64,000 nt of DNA from Siphonodentalium dalli (GCA_032622095.1 CP136066.1:145047559-145111558), one strand, 5' to 3'; positions 10,641-22,022 are shown, counted from the stretch's first letter. Notes: a model not told the origin generated them from the sequence alone. Program-made: numbers and translations.

Positions 10641-11117
10641 AACCATCTTTTTCATCCCCACCTCCCGCACGACAAGTGGCCTCAATATTACTGGTTCATT
10701 TGGAATAGTCTACCATCTGGTAGTCTGTGAGGGAACATTTGGGAAAACGAAAACCCTCTAACCAAGTCTCGAGTGCCAAATATCCCACACTCAACCAGGG
10801 GTGCCTCTCGCAACTTTAGTTTCTGCCCTTGGCATAGGCTTATTTGTTTCTTATCCGATAACACACTTCACCGGCGGCAATGTAATAACCATACTCTGAG
10901 ATAAAACGTTTCCGTGACGATCACACGATAAAGTCGTGCTGCAAGTAAGACGATAATTGTGTTGTAGAAATGATACGGAAGACCGATTGTCAAAAAATTC
11001 AACCTCAAAATACACAGGGCAAGACTTATCGATCCAAACTGTGGAGTGTGTTTTCGTTGTGTATTTTTCGCATATACCCATGGTTATATATAAACGGGCT
11101 ACGAGCATCTGACTGTA

Positions 11118-13179
11118 GGTCTATAAATGCAGCAAAACAGATAAATATGGTGACGCGCTATTTAACATTGTAGAAGAAACGGTTCTAATTCTTCTTAACA
11201 ACAAAGGCATCGCCACTCATCACGACGCCACAACTAGCTCATGGGATATGCTAGATTATGCACTAGCCACTCCATCGATCGCGAAAACAATAAATAAATG
11301 CATAATTGGCTTCGATGTAGGGAGTGACCATTATCCAAAAAATGCCATCGACATTGCGTGCCCCAAAAAGCGTATAAAACAGAACACATGGAGAGTATCA
11401 AAAGCAACACTGGAACAAATTCGCCTCAAATGCAAAACATGCAGATTAATGCAAAAGCATCCAAAAGATAAGGATTATAAAACCATGTATAATAACCTAA
11501 CAAGACAAGTCAAAAAAGCAGTCAAAACAGAAAAACGTGAATCATGAGAACGCGTAACAACAGAGCTAGGTGACAGAAACCTAGACAAACAATTTTGGAA
11601 AACATTTAAAATTCTAACAGGCCAAGCCAATTCAAATAAAAACGACAAACCGATTAAAGACGAGAACGACGAATCCTTTACAAGCGAGTCTGACAGAATA
11701 TTCACCAAACCCATAAAGGCGAGAAATTTTGCGAAAAATTTAGAACCGAAGTAATTAACCACATAAAAGATAATAAACAAACGTTCGTGCACATAAATAA
11801 ACCTACCAAGGAACTCGATCACGATCACGCACTCGTAAAAGAAATCTCGACCCAGGAAATACAAGACTGCCTAAAACGCGCCAAACCCAATAAAGCACCG
11901 GGCGAAGATGAAATCACATTCGGCATTATCAAACAGGGACCGGATGCCCTATTTAAAAGACTATTCTAAAGTTATTTATAATAAATGTTTACAACACGGC
12001 TATTTTCCGAAAGCATGGAAATCCGCGATAGGTGTCATGATCCCCAACCCAGGCAAAGACCACTCAATCGCGACCAACTTTAGGCCCATCAGTCTGCTCC
12101 ATTCGATCGGTAAACTTTTTGAAAGAATAATTAGCACACGGCTTTCCGAATATCTTGAAAACCAAAACTTTTAAAATAAATTTCAAAGAGTCTACAGAAG
12201 GGGCCACGAAGGGACCGAACATATTTACCGTTTAGTTGAAGATATGCGCACGGCAATAAACCGGGACTGGTATGGGGCCGCAACATTCATCGACGTCGAA
12301 AAGGTATGGCATCATGGACTTCGCTATAAACTTAAGACCACTACTAGTATCCCAACAAAAATCCTAAGACTACTCTTCATTTTTAACGCAAAGAACAATC
12401 AAAGTCAGAATCGGTGACGAAATATCGGATAGTGTAAATCTCAAAGCAGGCACTCCACAAGGATCAGTACTCAGCCCGCTACTATTTTTAATTTATGTAA
12501 ACGATATACCCAATAACCCGGTCTACAATGTGCAAATATCGCAATTCGCGGACGACTTGGGCCTCTGGACCACGGGAGGTAACCCAAAGCAACTAGAAAA
12601 AAGGCTCCAAAAACAACGGAACGATCTCGAAAGCTGGTGCTCTAAATGGCGCATCAAATTAAACGCGAAAAAAACGCAATTAATAATTTTTAAAAGAAAA
12701 CGCGCTAATCCTAAACTTAAACTGTCTATTTTTGGCGAGCATTTTGAGCAATCCCAGGAATCCACACTTTTAGGCATAACATTAGACTACAGACTAAATT
12801 TCAAAGTCCACATCGGCAATATCGCAAACAAAGAATAGGACTGCTCAAAATGCTCAGAGGCACCACATGGGGACTTAATCCTGAAACGTTAATTAAACTC
12901 TATAAACCATACATTAGACCAATTATGGAATACGGAGCAGTAATAACGGCTAAACTACCCAAAGCAACCATAAATAAACTTCAAGTAATCCAAAACTCAG
13001 CGCTCAGAATGGCACTCCAAGAAAATTATCGCACCCCAATCAGGACACTTCACGAAACCGCCGATATATATCCATTGCGCGATAGACTAATCATTTTAGC
13101 ATCCAATACTTTCATAAGATTACAAGGGAGTACTTTAATAGAAGAATTAGAACTCCGCACACTACTACTAACAAAATGA
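11118..13179 (+). pseudogene. Jockey-type LINE ORF2, end of endonuclease and reverse transcriptase
   Basis: Coding sequence resumes with KCSKTDKYGDALFN. It shows the endonuclease SDHYP motif near 11330, then RT motifs: KAPGEDEI, FRPISLL, a damaged motif A (FIDVEKVWHHGL, with the AFD segment missing), AGTPQGSVLSPLLF near 12450, and FADD near 12545. The thumb region with LYKPYIRPIMEYG follows, and the frame ends at TGA 13177-13179. At least five frame breaks or stops occur (for example TGA at 11545, a shift near 11725, TAA at 12172, a stop at 12836). The order fits the Jockey clade of non-LTR retrotransposons, which copy their RNA at the nicked chromosomal site. It no longer encodes a protein. 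Confidence 0.85.
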
Positions 13180-13329
13180 TAAACCAATGAAAATCATTTC
13201 ACCATTAACTTTTGTTTTTATCAACGGCGCCGCGACTCTGAACACAATAAAATAATCCAAACAAATTTAAACTTTTTGTTTGCTCTACCGACGGCACTTG
13301 AACTTCGGATACGGCTTCAACCAATTCTA

Positions 13330-13872
13330 CCTAACCAAACACTCGATATTTTTTGTGGGTTCTATGTAAGTGTCTCGTCTCAGGCTGGCATTAGCCTCCA
13401 GGCTCGGTAACCGTGGCTATGCATCTATTAAGAGTAGTCTTACCCGGCCGTTGGCATATACTGTCAGTCAGGGCTGAAACACGGAATTGAACAAACAAAG
13501 AATTTAACTAACCAAACAATAAATTGATATTTTTTGTGGGTTCTCTGCAAATGTCCCGTCTCAGACTCATTAGCCCCCAGGCTCGGTAACCGTGGCTATG
13601 CATCTATGTTGGAGAGTAGTCTTACCCTGCCGTTGGCATATACTGTCAGTTAGGGCTGGAACATGGAATAGGAACAAACAAAGAATTTAACCTAACCAAA
13701 TCGAACAATCAATATTTTTTGTGGGTTCTCTGAAAATGTCTCGTCTCAGACTGTCACCAGCCTCCAGGCTAGATAACCGTGGCTATGCAGCGGTATTAGA
13801 TATTAGTCTTACCCTGCCATCGGCATATACTGACAGTTAGGGCTGGAACGTGGAATAGCTCAAACAAGGATT
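13330..13872 (+). repeat. Three tandem units of about 182 bp, probable LINE 3' UTR
   Basis: GATATTTTTTGTGGGTTCT starts units at about 13345, 13527 and 13711. Each includes CCGTGGCTATGC and GGCATATACTG. The array begins about 150 bp after the Jockey-type ORF2 stop and is probably its 3' untranslated region. Confidence 0.75.
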
Positions 13873-14052
13873 TTTTATTGTTTTTTAAAAACAATAGCTT
13901 ATCTATTGACCCATTTTATAAAGAACGCAACATAGTCATTTTTTCTTTTAGCGATCATCAACTCTACTGAGCAACTCACGACAACAGTCAATCACGATAC
14001 CGGTATTTATGTATTCAGTTAACTACACATATCCTCTTATCTACCATTACAG
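13873..14052. other. Junction between two LINEs
   Basis: Only AT-rich sequence with a TTTTTTATTGTTTTTTAAA block, possibly the degenerate tail of the upstream LINE. Confidence 0.3.
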
Positions 14053-15264
14053 GTCCTACTTGGTATCAAGGACAGTGCTCTGAAGTGGCTGACATCATAC
14101 CTTGACAACAGAACTCAGTCAGTGAAAATAGGACCATGTCAGTCAAGGAGAGTCCCTCTCAAGTGTGGTGTTCCTCGGAGATCCTCTCTCGGCCCTGTTC
14201 TCTTTCTATGCTACATACTGCCGCTAGCATATATTATCCGCCGCTATGGTATCATGTTTCACCTATACGCAGACGATTGCCAGCTATATGTGTCATTCTC
14301 CGCTGGCAGTCAGGAATCTGTCGTTGATGCCGTTGGAACTGTGGAGCAATGTATTTCGGAAGTGAAAGTTTGGATGTTTCAAAACAAATTAAAACTAAAT
14401 GATGATAAAACAGAAATGATAGTTATAAGAACCAGACATCAGCTAGCAAAACTTGATTCTCCTCTTCTTATTAAGATCGATTCCAAATCCATTCGCAACC
14501 TCGGAGCTATGTTCGATACCAACATGGCTATGGACGCTCATGTAAATAATGTATGTCGAGCATGTAATTATCATTTGAGAAATGTTGGTAAAATAAGAAA
14601 ATACTAATTATCCAGTCACTTGTGAGCAGCAAGCTAGATTACATGAACGGTTGCTTGTTCGGCATCACTAGCTCACTCATCGCGAAATTGGAGCGAGTTA
14701 AAAAAACTGCTGCTAGAATTGTCGCGAGGGTACCGAGAAGGACAGAGATGGGTCCAGTCTTGCAAAATCTCCACTGGCTGCCCATCCAATACAGGATCCA
14801 ATTCAAGATCATATTGATCACATTTCGAGCTCTTGAAGGAACGGCGCCCGACTACATCAAATGGCTAGTATGTTCAAACCATCCTACGTTAGGGGACAGA
14901 GCCTTCTCCATCACAGCTCCAACGTTGTGGAACAAACTCCCGGACGCTCTGAGGCTTACGGATGATCGTTTAGAATTCCGTAAACTTTTAAAGACACATC
15001 TTTTAAGAATAGCTTATGGACTCAACTGAAATTTTTAACTGACTTTATCTGGAGTTTCTCTTCGAATGACTTTTTAACCATTAATTTATATCTGTGATTT
15101 TTTAGGATTTGCCATCTCTTAGACTTATTTTATCCGCGTGTTTGCTCTTTTATCCTATAGTATGATGTTCTTTTATTGTGTATATATATATTATTTTTTA
15201 TCACATATTTTATGTAACAGCGCCTATGAACACAACTCTGTAGTGAAATAGGCGCTCTACAAAT

Positions 15265-15298
<34 letters not shown>
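14053..15298 (+). mobile_element. CR1/L2-type LINE, 5'-truncated 3' end
   Basis: The frame starts inside the RT palm. It shows CGVPRRSSLGPVLF (motif B, normally CGVPQGSVLGP), YADDCQLY (motif C), then KLKLNDDKTEM. After a stop near 14607 it resumes in another frame with SSKLDYMNGCLFGI, LHWLPIQYRIQFKI, LGDRAFSITAPTLWNKLP and KTHLLRIAYGL, ending at 15028. This C-terminal signature is typical of CR1/L2-like elements. A hairpin-like end (GGCGCTCTACAAATGTTAAT) and an AAT microsatellite close the element at about 15298, as in L2-type tails. Frame breaks make it a dead copy. Confidence 0.85.
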
Positions 15299-15299
<1 letters not shown>

Positions 15300-15884
15300 A
15301 ACACCATGACTCAGCCGCCTCTTCTTCCTTCCACCACCCCCTCTCAACGACTCCAACAACACTTCCAGAACAAAAGAAAAAGACCAAAGCAAAAAAAACA
15401 GACTGACCTCAGCCAAGACACTGCCATCAACACCAACATTTAGCAACGACATCACCAACACCCCTACATATCCTCCATGAATCCAGCCGGCGGGATGCAA
15501 TCTATCTGGGAGACGCCCAGATAGCCCATCCCGTCACCCCACATCATCAATTCCTCCCAACGACAACAACGCCTCCTGCAAGCACAAGACCCAAGACCAA
15601 AGAAAAACATCAACCACGAGACACCAAATCAACGCTCTCCAGCGAAATATGAGCATCCAACAAGCGGGTTGTAGGGGAGGGCATACTGCCCTTCCAAATC
15701 TTCCCGGGATCATCCCAAACACCAATCATGGCATCTAGAGCATTACAAAAAACTGGCCGCCGATGCATATTAAATATCAAAAATTGTATTGTGACTGTCA
15801 CTATATACATATAGTTTCTCAATATGTCAATTTGTTTTAACTCACGTTTCAATATACACAAAGTAATTAAACACAATCATTCAT
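15299..15884 (+). other. Pro/Thr/Gln-rich degraded coding-like sequence
   Basis: The plus strand is C- and A-rich, unlike its neighbours. One frame reads for about 190 codons with two stops (LHESSRRDAIYLGDAQIAHP, then VVGEGILPFQIFPG). It may be a remnant of a transposon ORF1 or gag. I recognise no domain, and it may equally be unrelated to the elements on either side. Confidence 0.3.
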
Positions 15885-16905
15885 TCAAAGGCCAAGCTTG
15901 CTTGAAACTTGCAAACGATATGTTAGGTCGTCCTGTACATATCTGTCTTTGCTACTATCGGAAGCACATCTTCCATGACGTTTCAAACACCGCTCTTTTA
16001 CATTAGAATTAGCCGCTAATGTAGCACTACCAGCCCTCAGCCTATGCAAGCCTAAATCTAGGCCATTGCTCACTTGTTTGAGCTTACCGATCAATCGATC
16101 TTTAACAGTTGTGTAACTCAACTTTTTATCATTATATCTAAATTTAATCAAACCACCACTCATGAAGCCGGCTTTGAACAAGAATTCTTCGCCGTCAACG
16201 GATTCTGCAAATTTGAAATATTTGATATACATGTTATAGGGGCAAGCTATACTGCTTCCCTTCGCAATTAGTACTTCATTTCCTTGTCTGTACTTATCTG
16301 TCTTACTTTTTCTAATTATTAACTTCAAATAATCTTCAAGAACTTGCACATAATTATTTCTGAGTGATGATAATTCATCGTAACGCATAAAGCCAGAAAA
16401 TCAAAACAAGAGCATAGTTAAATCACGAATGTCAAAAACATCTTCGGAATTTTTGAACATTTCGCACAAATCAATCAGCATTTCTTTTGTTACCGGATCT
16501 TTACGATGTGTCGGCTTAGAGAAATATCTCTTAGCTGACTCTTGTAAACAATTTACGTAACCGTTGTCTGTAGGATCAACAAATTATTTAACTGGTGAGC
16601 CCACTTGATTGAATACTTTGCGGAGTTAATAACATTATTAGAAACATTGTTATCCAACAAATAAGTCAAATATAAAAAAGCCACACATATTGGCTTAGCT
16701 GGCAACACCTCATATCCCTTTTGTTTAGCAAACTTTTCCCATCTCTGGAAACCTGCCCAATATGTCTTTGAGGTTGAATCGCTCTTAGCACCAACTATAT
16801 ATACGCACTTAAACTGTCTATCAGTCCCTTTTCTCGCTCCACAGAAAGTCCTGCTTCCACAACTTTATTTTGAATATTCTCCTTCAACCTCAAACCTGAA
16901 AAATG
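15885..16905 (-). pseudogene. DIRS-like retroelement tyrosine recombinase
   Basis: Read on the minus strand, the N-terminal SAM-like part (TYWAGFQRWEKFAKQKGYEV) leads into RKDPVTKEMLIDL and then the catalytic part: FSGFMRYDELSSL (first Arg), KLIIRKSKTDKYRQG, GLHRLRAGSAT (HxxR box), KRHGRC and KDRYV (nucleophile Tyr). It ends in VSSKLGL and a stop at 15885. Catalytic residues are retained, but a TGA lies just before the SGFMRYDE box and a frameshift lies near 16800. Such recombinases insert circular cDNA of DIRS-type retroelements instead of an integrase (family knowledge). It is the 3' gene of the element that starts at 25937. Confidence 0.85.
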
Positions 16906-17074
16906 ATTATGTCATTACAAAACATTATATTTGCATCATCCAAAATTTATTTTTAGAGCAATCATTTGAAATGGCGTTTTCTGCAAGCCGAAAGCCCCAT
17001 TATTTCCTCTGCCCTTGATAATACTATGATCTGGCAAAGTATAATATCCGTATACGAAATTACTACAATTTCCA
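16906..17074 (-). other. Spacer between RNase H and recombinase of the DIRS-like element
   Basis: Stops in all minus frames. Weak continuity of the RNase H frame (GTLIIQG) fades at about 17075. Confidence 0.4.
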
Positions 17075-17606
17075 TCAGCCTTGAATTATCAACGTTCCCT
17101 TGGCATTATCACGTTTTATTTTCTGCAAAACTTTACAGACTATTTTCGGAGGAGGAACCAACCAAATATTCTCAGCATTCCAATGCTGCCGAAATGCATC
17201 TACTGCTTCGGTTCCTTTGCACCAAAAACGCGAATTAAACCTCGCACACCTCGCATTGTATAAATCAAATGCGAACCTATCAATAGTATGCGGACCCCAC
17301 ATGCTATCGATTTCGTTGAACAAATTTATTTGAATGCCCCAATCATCAGCATCTTTGTTTCTACTGAGCTCATCCGCGACTTTATTTTGACTCCGTGGTA
17401 TCCATTTAGGAAATATTTTTAAATCATGTTCTTGACAAACATCCCTAACGGATAAAGATATTTTATGTAAATCTTTTAATTTGCTACCGGCATTCAAAAT
17501 TCTACAAACATTTTGATTATCTGTTGACCACTCAATAGATTTACCAGCCACATTTGCGCTTTCCGTAAAATCCTTTACAATTCTATGAACCGCTTCTAAA
17601 GGACCT
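17075..17606 (-). pseudogene. DIRS-like retroelement RNase H, C-terminal half
   Basis: The minus frame starts at the edge of the 5-kb insertion with LEAVHRIVKDF. It continues with EWSTDNQNVCRILNAGSK, FPKWIPRSQNKVADELSR (the conserved N-x-x-AD-x-LSR box) and DDWGIQINLF, then SMWGPHTIDRFAFD, a segment typical of DIRS/PAT-type elements downstream of RNase H. It ends near 17075 at KGTLIIQG. The domain removes template RNA during cDNA synthesis. The N-terminal half, with SDASGEGYGG, is at 22620-23300. Confidence 0.85.
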
Positions 17607-17640
17607 ATCCGTGGGTACCGCCCCAATTTCAATTATAGCC

Positions 17641-17862
17641 AATGAGCCGATAGCTTAATCGCCGAAGCGACATGTGCCTGCCTAGTGATATGAAAGACAC
17701 CACAAGCGGCTCCTTAACAACGATTGTAAGCCATGGGAAATTTACGAACACGAGAGCAAAATATGTGTTAAAAAGCTACAATGGTGTTGAAATGTACATG
17801 GGGAACATGTCCGGTTGACGAACGATATTTATATATACACATGTTTTAGTTCGGCAAATAAA
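17641..17862. other. Left interior of the 5-kb TIR element
   Basis: No coding or repeat signature beyond the terminal inverted repeat. Confidence 0.3.
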
Positions 17863-18146
17863 ACAAGAGCTACGCTGGGCGTGCAAAATACGCCCTCTCT
17901 GGGGAAAAAAGGGGCATATCTCTGGTAAAAATTGGCGGACGGAACTCAAATTTGAACTTGACCTGTGTTTTGGTGGGAGAAAGTAATATACCAAATTATC
18001 ATTGAATCCGATAAGCTCTAGTAAAGTTATCATCCGGACAACAAATTTCAGGGATTTTCTAAGTCAAATTACGTCAAATAAGGGGCACAACTCCGGTGAA
18101 AATTGGCGGACGGAACCCAAATTCGAACTTGAGCTGTCTTTTCTCC
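17863..18146 (+). repeat. Dispersed repeat R1, copy 2, left part
   Basis: It begins AACAAGAGCTACGCTGGGCG and carries the monomer GGGGCATATCTCTGG...GGACGGAAC. It is interrupted at about 18147-18160 and its continuation (CACATACCAAATTTGATTGA) appears at 20703, on the far side of the Crypton-type unit. Confidence 0.8.
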
Positions 18147-18160
18147 TAATAAATACATAT

Positions 18161-18321
18161 TATCACAACAGTGTGTTGATCCGTGTCGTAGTATCACGTC
18201 GAGTTGAGGTGGTCAGATTGCCGGATCAAACGAGTTGCCGCAGGCAACGAGTTTGATCCGGCAATCTGACCACCTCAACGAGACGTGATGCGACGACACG
18301 GATCAACTCACTGCTGTGATA
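18161..18321. repeat. Hairpin of about 75-bp arms at the end of the Crypton-type unit
   Basis: TATCACAACAGTGTGTTGAT at the left returns as ATCAACTCACTGCTGTGATA at the right. The arms include GGTCAGATTGCCGGATCAAA and its inverted copy. The loop lies around GTTGCCGCAGGCAAC. It would form a long stem in DNA or in the transcript just past the recombinase stop codon. Confidence 0.85.
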
Positions 18322-18527
18322 AAAGGTTTATTATATGACGCCCAACTTACAATAATAACCATTTAATTACCGATTTCTTTCACTTCAATGTGTTGACCTA
18401 ATTTTGAAAGTTTGGGCGGAAATGGGAACTATATTTTGTCGGTGGAAATTCCCAGCGAGCGTAGTAATATGTGTAAGAAATGAGGTGGTTCGTTCAACGT
18501 TCAAAATTTAATAACTGTTCAACAATT
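18322..18527. other. 3' flank of the recombinase gene
   Basis: AT-rich with no recognised feature apart from the hairpin edge. Confidence 0.3.
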
Positions 18528-20312
18528 TCACTTGGAAAACAACAAGAAAACTAACAGTTCACTCAGTGTCACTGTCCGACTCAACCACACGGATTCTTCT
18601 TCGCTTCTGTGCTGTTGCTGAACCATAGTAATTGTAGACATTGATTTTACAATTTGTAAATGACGCTCCTGGAACAAGCGACCATCGGTAGCTTTCGAAT
18701 TTTCGTCATGTCGGTTGTGCTGGTGTAATTCCAGAGACTGGCTGTTGATATGTACTGGACTACGGATAATAAGAGAAGAGTTTGCAGGAATGGTAGGAAT
18801 TGTAGGAACAGGACTGCGTGAAGTAGGAACAGGACTGCGTGATGGAGGAACAGATCTTGATGCATTTGATAAAATGTCACTCATGGAGTGTTGCATCTCA
18901 TTTGAAGCAACAGCATAGTTATTAATGCTTTGAACATTTCGGTGTCCCGTTAACTGTTGGATGGTTGTTGGTGCAATGCCAGCATGTAATAATCGAGTAG
19001 CTGTTGTCTTCCGTGCGCTGGTGTTTGTTTTCTTCCCTGGTAAGTCCGCCTTTTCTGCCATATTTTTCATGATGTTTAGAATTGTGTTTACACCAAGAGC
19101 CTGTTTCTGGTACCATATAATGGCATCTGGCTTGCGTTTGTAATTTACTGCAAGGTAGAAGGGGCTATCATTCTCTTTCATACAGTCCGGTCTTCTGGCA
19201 GCAAACTCCTTGTAAGCATTGACTGGGCAGTTCTCAGTGTCATCGGGAACGGCAAACTGTTTCGGTTTAAATTTTCGCATGTCACTGTTACTTCCCGTTC
19301 GCGTTTTTGTATCCCGCTCACTTAGTTCAAGATACTCAATTCCCTCTTCGTTCCTCTTCAGCTTTATATCTCCCCATCGCAGCTTTCTATTTTCGGTTCC
19401 ACCTCGAAGCCCGAACAACATGGTGTTCTGCAGCCACATCTTATTTTGGAGTCGCACTGGACTATCAAGGCCTATACATCCTTTGTCCTTTAAGATAGCT
19501 TCCTCTGTTGTAGATATAGGATCAGCTGCATGAGGTTTACTGCCCTTTCCCTTTTGCTTCAACTCTTTCCTCTTTGATGCCAGAATTGCCCGTGACGATC
19601 GAAATACATAGTCCGCACATATATCATAGCTGTATCCCTTCTCCTCCAGATATCTTGCAATTGACCTGTGATAGCTTGTGAGTGTATCAGGCTCATAGTC
19701 GGAACCGTCCGCTTTCCTAATAGAGAGAAGAAATGTTGAGATGTTGTTATCCAGTTCGGTTGGTGATAGGTCAGTAATGGCTCTGAGTTCATTTCTTCCT
19801 ACTAGCCACTGGGAAAATTGTTTTATTGCACCCTGTGTCTTCCGTTCCGTATTTTTGTTGCGCATTCTTGCCTCAAACTGATTAACTTCCTGTTCTGAAA
19901 CATTCACGTATGTTGGAGCTTTATTCATTGGTGCATTGTTGTTACTGTAACTAGTGTTATCGCCTCCTGGACCAGGCAACGAAGCCACCGGTAACTGTAG
20001 GCCCACAACTGCTTGAACTTCAGATTCCACATTAACATTTGGTACCGGTACTGCACATGTAGCACTTTCATTTGAATAGCTCACAATCATATCAGTTTGT
20101 GCAACATTTACACTTGCACTGGAACTATCAACCTGATTGTCTGCATCATGATCTTCATTAGAATTTGATAAGAAAGTGTTATTGTTAATATCTGTTAGTT
20201 GAGCTACATCAGAGTCATCACTGATAATATTTGTAGAATCCTCTTCAGGTTCTTCCACGGAAAGATCTCCTAAAAACATCCTTTCGATGTCAAAATCTCC
20301 CCAATTTGACAT
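18528..20312 (-). CDS. Crypton-type tyrosine recombinase (DUF3504-like), intact
   Basis: An uninterrupted 594-residue frame. Residues 1-140 are acidic and Asn/Ser-rich, probably disordered. About 150-265 form the DNA-binding SAM-like part (NKNTERKTQGAIKQFSQWL; YEPDTLTSYHRSIARYLEE; ASKRKELKQKGKGSKPHAA). About 290-480 form the catalytic part: FGLRGGTENRKLRWGD with Arg 303, RDTKTRTG, DSPFYLAV, KKTNTSARKTTAT with Arg 434, LTGHRNVQSINNY with His 457 and Tyr 466. The tail has three SRSPVPT-like repeats. This is the domain of Crypton transposons and of their domesticated relatives (KCTD1, ZMYM2, QRICH1). Thr 431 stands where the box-II His is usual in the relatives I recall. An intact frame amid dead elements implies a recent insertion or selection; domestication cannot be excluded. 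The start ATG (20312) follows AAAACTAAA. Confidence 0.85.
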   Translation of the reverse strand: MSNWGDFDIERMFLGDLSVEEPEEDSTNIISDDSDVAQLTDINNNTFLSNSNEDHDADNQVDSSSASVNVAQTDMIVSYSNESATCAVPVPNVNVESEVQAVVGLQLPVASLPGPGGDNTSYSNNNAPMNKAPTYVNVSEQEVNQFEARMRNKNTERKTQGAIKQFSQWLVGRNELRAITDLSPTELDNNISTFLLSIRKADGSDYEPDTLTSYHRSIARYLEEKGYSYDICADYVFRSSRAILASKRKELKQKGKGSKPHAADPISTTEEAILKDKGCIGLDSPVRLQNKMWLQNTMLFGLRGGTENRKLRWGDIKLKRNEEGIEYLELSERDTKTRTGSNSDMRKFKPKQFAVPDDTENCPVNAYKEFAARRPDCMKENDSPFYLAVNYKRKPDAIIWYQKQALGVNTILNIMKNMAEKADLPGKKTNTSARKTTATRLLHAGIAPTTIQQLTGHRNVQSINNYAVASNEMQHSMSDILSNASRSVPPSRSPVPTSRSPVPTIPTIPANSSLIIRSPVHINSQSLELHQHNRHDENSKATDGRLFQERHLQIVKSMSTITMVQQQHRSEEESVWLSRTVTLSELLVFLLFSK

Positions 20313-20702
20313 TTTAGTTTTTGTTTGTGTCCGAAAAAAATTGCGAGTGACCAGAATGCGTACAGAAATTTAGCAGACGAACGTTAATAACAGCAAAAAT
20401 ATTACCCGGAACTGTGCGGGGGCAAAAGGAACGTACCCTTTCCCTGTCTACGCATGCGCAGCAGTTTAAATTTGTTACCGGTAATAACGGGGGCGAGAAC
20501 GAACACAGCCACTGCGTACCTGGTTACGTAGCCTATTTTTAACGGATAAATAGTCCGTCGTCGTTAATTCGGCTCATCTCGGCAATTTCCGTATGAGTGT
20601 GATCTGATTTGATCCGGGGAAATCTCACTCAGTGTGATCCGACGGTTTGGATTAGATCGTCAAACAATAGTGGTATTTAGGGAAGAATATTCATAGTCAT
20701 AT
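20313..20702 (-). promoter_or_regulatory. Probable promoter of the Crypton-type gene with an NRF1-like site
   Basis: The 390 bp upstream of the ATG are less AT-rich than the surroundings. They contain CTACGCATGCGCAGCAG at 20449-20465, a good match to the NRF1 palindrome (GCGCATGCGC), common in TATA-less animal promoters. CAGTGTGATCCGACGG at about 20626 echoes CAGTGTGTTGATCCG at the other end of the unit. Confidence 0.45.
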
Positions 20703-21387
20703 AATAAACCCACATACCAAATTTGATTGAAATCGGTTCACTCTAGTTAAAGTTATCATCCGGACAACAAATTTCCGGGATTTTCTAAGTCAAATTACGT
20801 AAAAAAAGGGGCCATAACTCTCGCAAAAATTATCGGATTAAAACGAAATTCGGACTTGAGCTGTATTTCGATATATGTAATCCACAAAAAAAACGGGTTT
20901 TGCGTATAAACATTCCAAAATCGAGTTATCATCCAGAAACCAAAAAACATAAGAAAAACTGAATTTTCTGAGTCGAAAAAAGGGCATAACTCTGCCAAAA
21001 ATGGTCGGACAGAACCCAAGTTCGAAGTTGACCTGTGTTTTGGTGGGAGAAAGTAATATACCAAATTTGGATTCATTCCGATAAACTATTCTAAAGTTAT
21101 CATCCGGACAACAAATTTCAAGGATTTTCTAAGTCAAAAATCGTTAAATAAGGGGCATAACTCCGGTGAAAATTGGCGGGCGGAACCCAAATTCGAACTT
21201 GAACTTACTTTTCGGCTATTAAACACACATACCAAATTTTACAAATTTTGGTTCACTCTAACTAAAGTTATCATCCGGACAACAGGTTAACGGACGGACG
21301 CCCGGACGCCCGCCCGGACGCCCGCCCGGACGCCCGGACGGACAGACCAATACTATAATACGGCCTTTTTTTCAAAAGGGCGTATAA
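20703..21387 (+). repeat. Dispersed repeat R1, copy 2, right part with monomers of about 190 bp
   Basis: GGGGCATAACTC-type monomers recur at about 20810, 20985 and 21150, each followed by GGCGGRCGGAACCCAA and AAAGTTATCATCCGGACAAC. The copy ends with a CCCGGACGCCCG tract, then ATACGGCC and AAAAGGGCGTATAAA. It continues the R1 copy that starts at 17863. Confidence 0.8.
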
Positions 21388-22022
21388 AAAGAACTAAGAC
21401 ATCTGTTTACGCTGGATTAAACAATGCCAACGACCACACTCGGATCCTAATGTTATTTAAATTCCAATATTAATATAACAGATTTCAAACTAAAACGTGG
21501 AAATAGTAGTCCCGATCGATGATGCGTTATGAATATTAATTGTGCCGCGAGTATTTGTTTTATGTGAAGCGTTTTTCGTTATAAACGTATACATGTGTTG
21601 CTGTTATAACACCGTGGTAATATTGAGTTCAAATGTCTGCTATTCACACTAACCTGTAGGATCTCCTGCGAACGTTTTACTGAATCCATTTGAGAATATA
21701 AAGCTTCCTCCATATTGATGCGACAATGTACGTGTAAATGAGAATCAACAGATGTTTTCCAAGAGAATTACACGAGATTTCACACATTGCACGTGCTTCG
21801 CGGTGTATACACGCAACCTTCACCGAACGAGTTCATTGTGTGCCATTGTTGCCACATTGGAAACATGTAACTGACTCCATGGTAGTCCGCGTTTTCTCTA
21901 ATGTACTTTAGTGACGGCAAAATAGGATGTGGAATTTTAAAAGACCATTATTTGATAATCCTTTGCATCCGGTCTGCATGATGTCACCGGGGCTCATGCA
22001 AGACGCTCGAGGTATGGGAAAC
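21388..22022. other. Spacer inside the 5-kb TIR element
   Basis: I see no gene or repeat that I can support in these 635 bp. Confidence 0.35.

Larger units (their letters stand above)
8440..11115. mobile_element. TA-flanked TIR element, about 2.7 kb, inserted in the LINE
   Basis: The left end starts CAGTCAGATGCTCGTAGC. The right end is its inverted copy (GCTACGAGCATCTGACTG), and similarity runs about 45 bp inward to AACCATGGGTATA. Both ends are flanked by TA (8438-8439 and 11116-11117), the target duplication of Tc1/mariner-type elements. LINE coding sequence resumes directly after it. I find no transposase frame; the interior is made of younger hAT-like elements and spacer. It is therefore non-autonomous or gutted. 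Confidence 0.75.
18147..20716 (-). mobile_element. Crypton-type element of about 2.5 kb inserted in repeat R1
   Basis: R1 sequence stops at 18160 and resumes at 20703. The imperfect direct repeat TAATAAATACATAT (18147-18160) and TAATAAACCCACAT (20703-20716) flanks the insert. The insert holds a hairpin at its left edge, the 594-codon recombinase gene on the minus strand, and a promoter-like GC-rich region at its right. CAGTGTG followed by GATCCG occurs near both edges (about 18170 and 20626), a candidate pair of recombination sites. Cryptons move by a tyrosine recombinase without TIRs. Confidence 0.65.
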
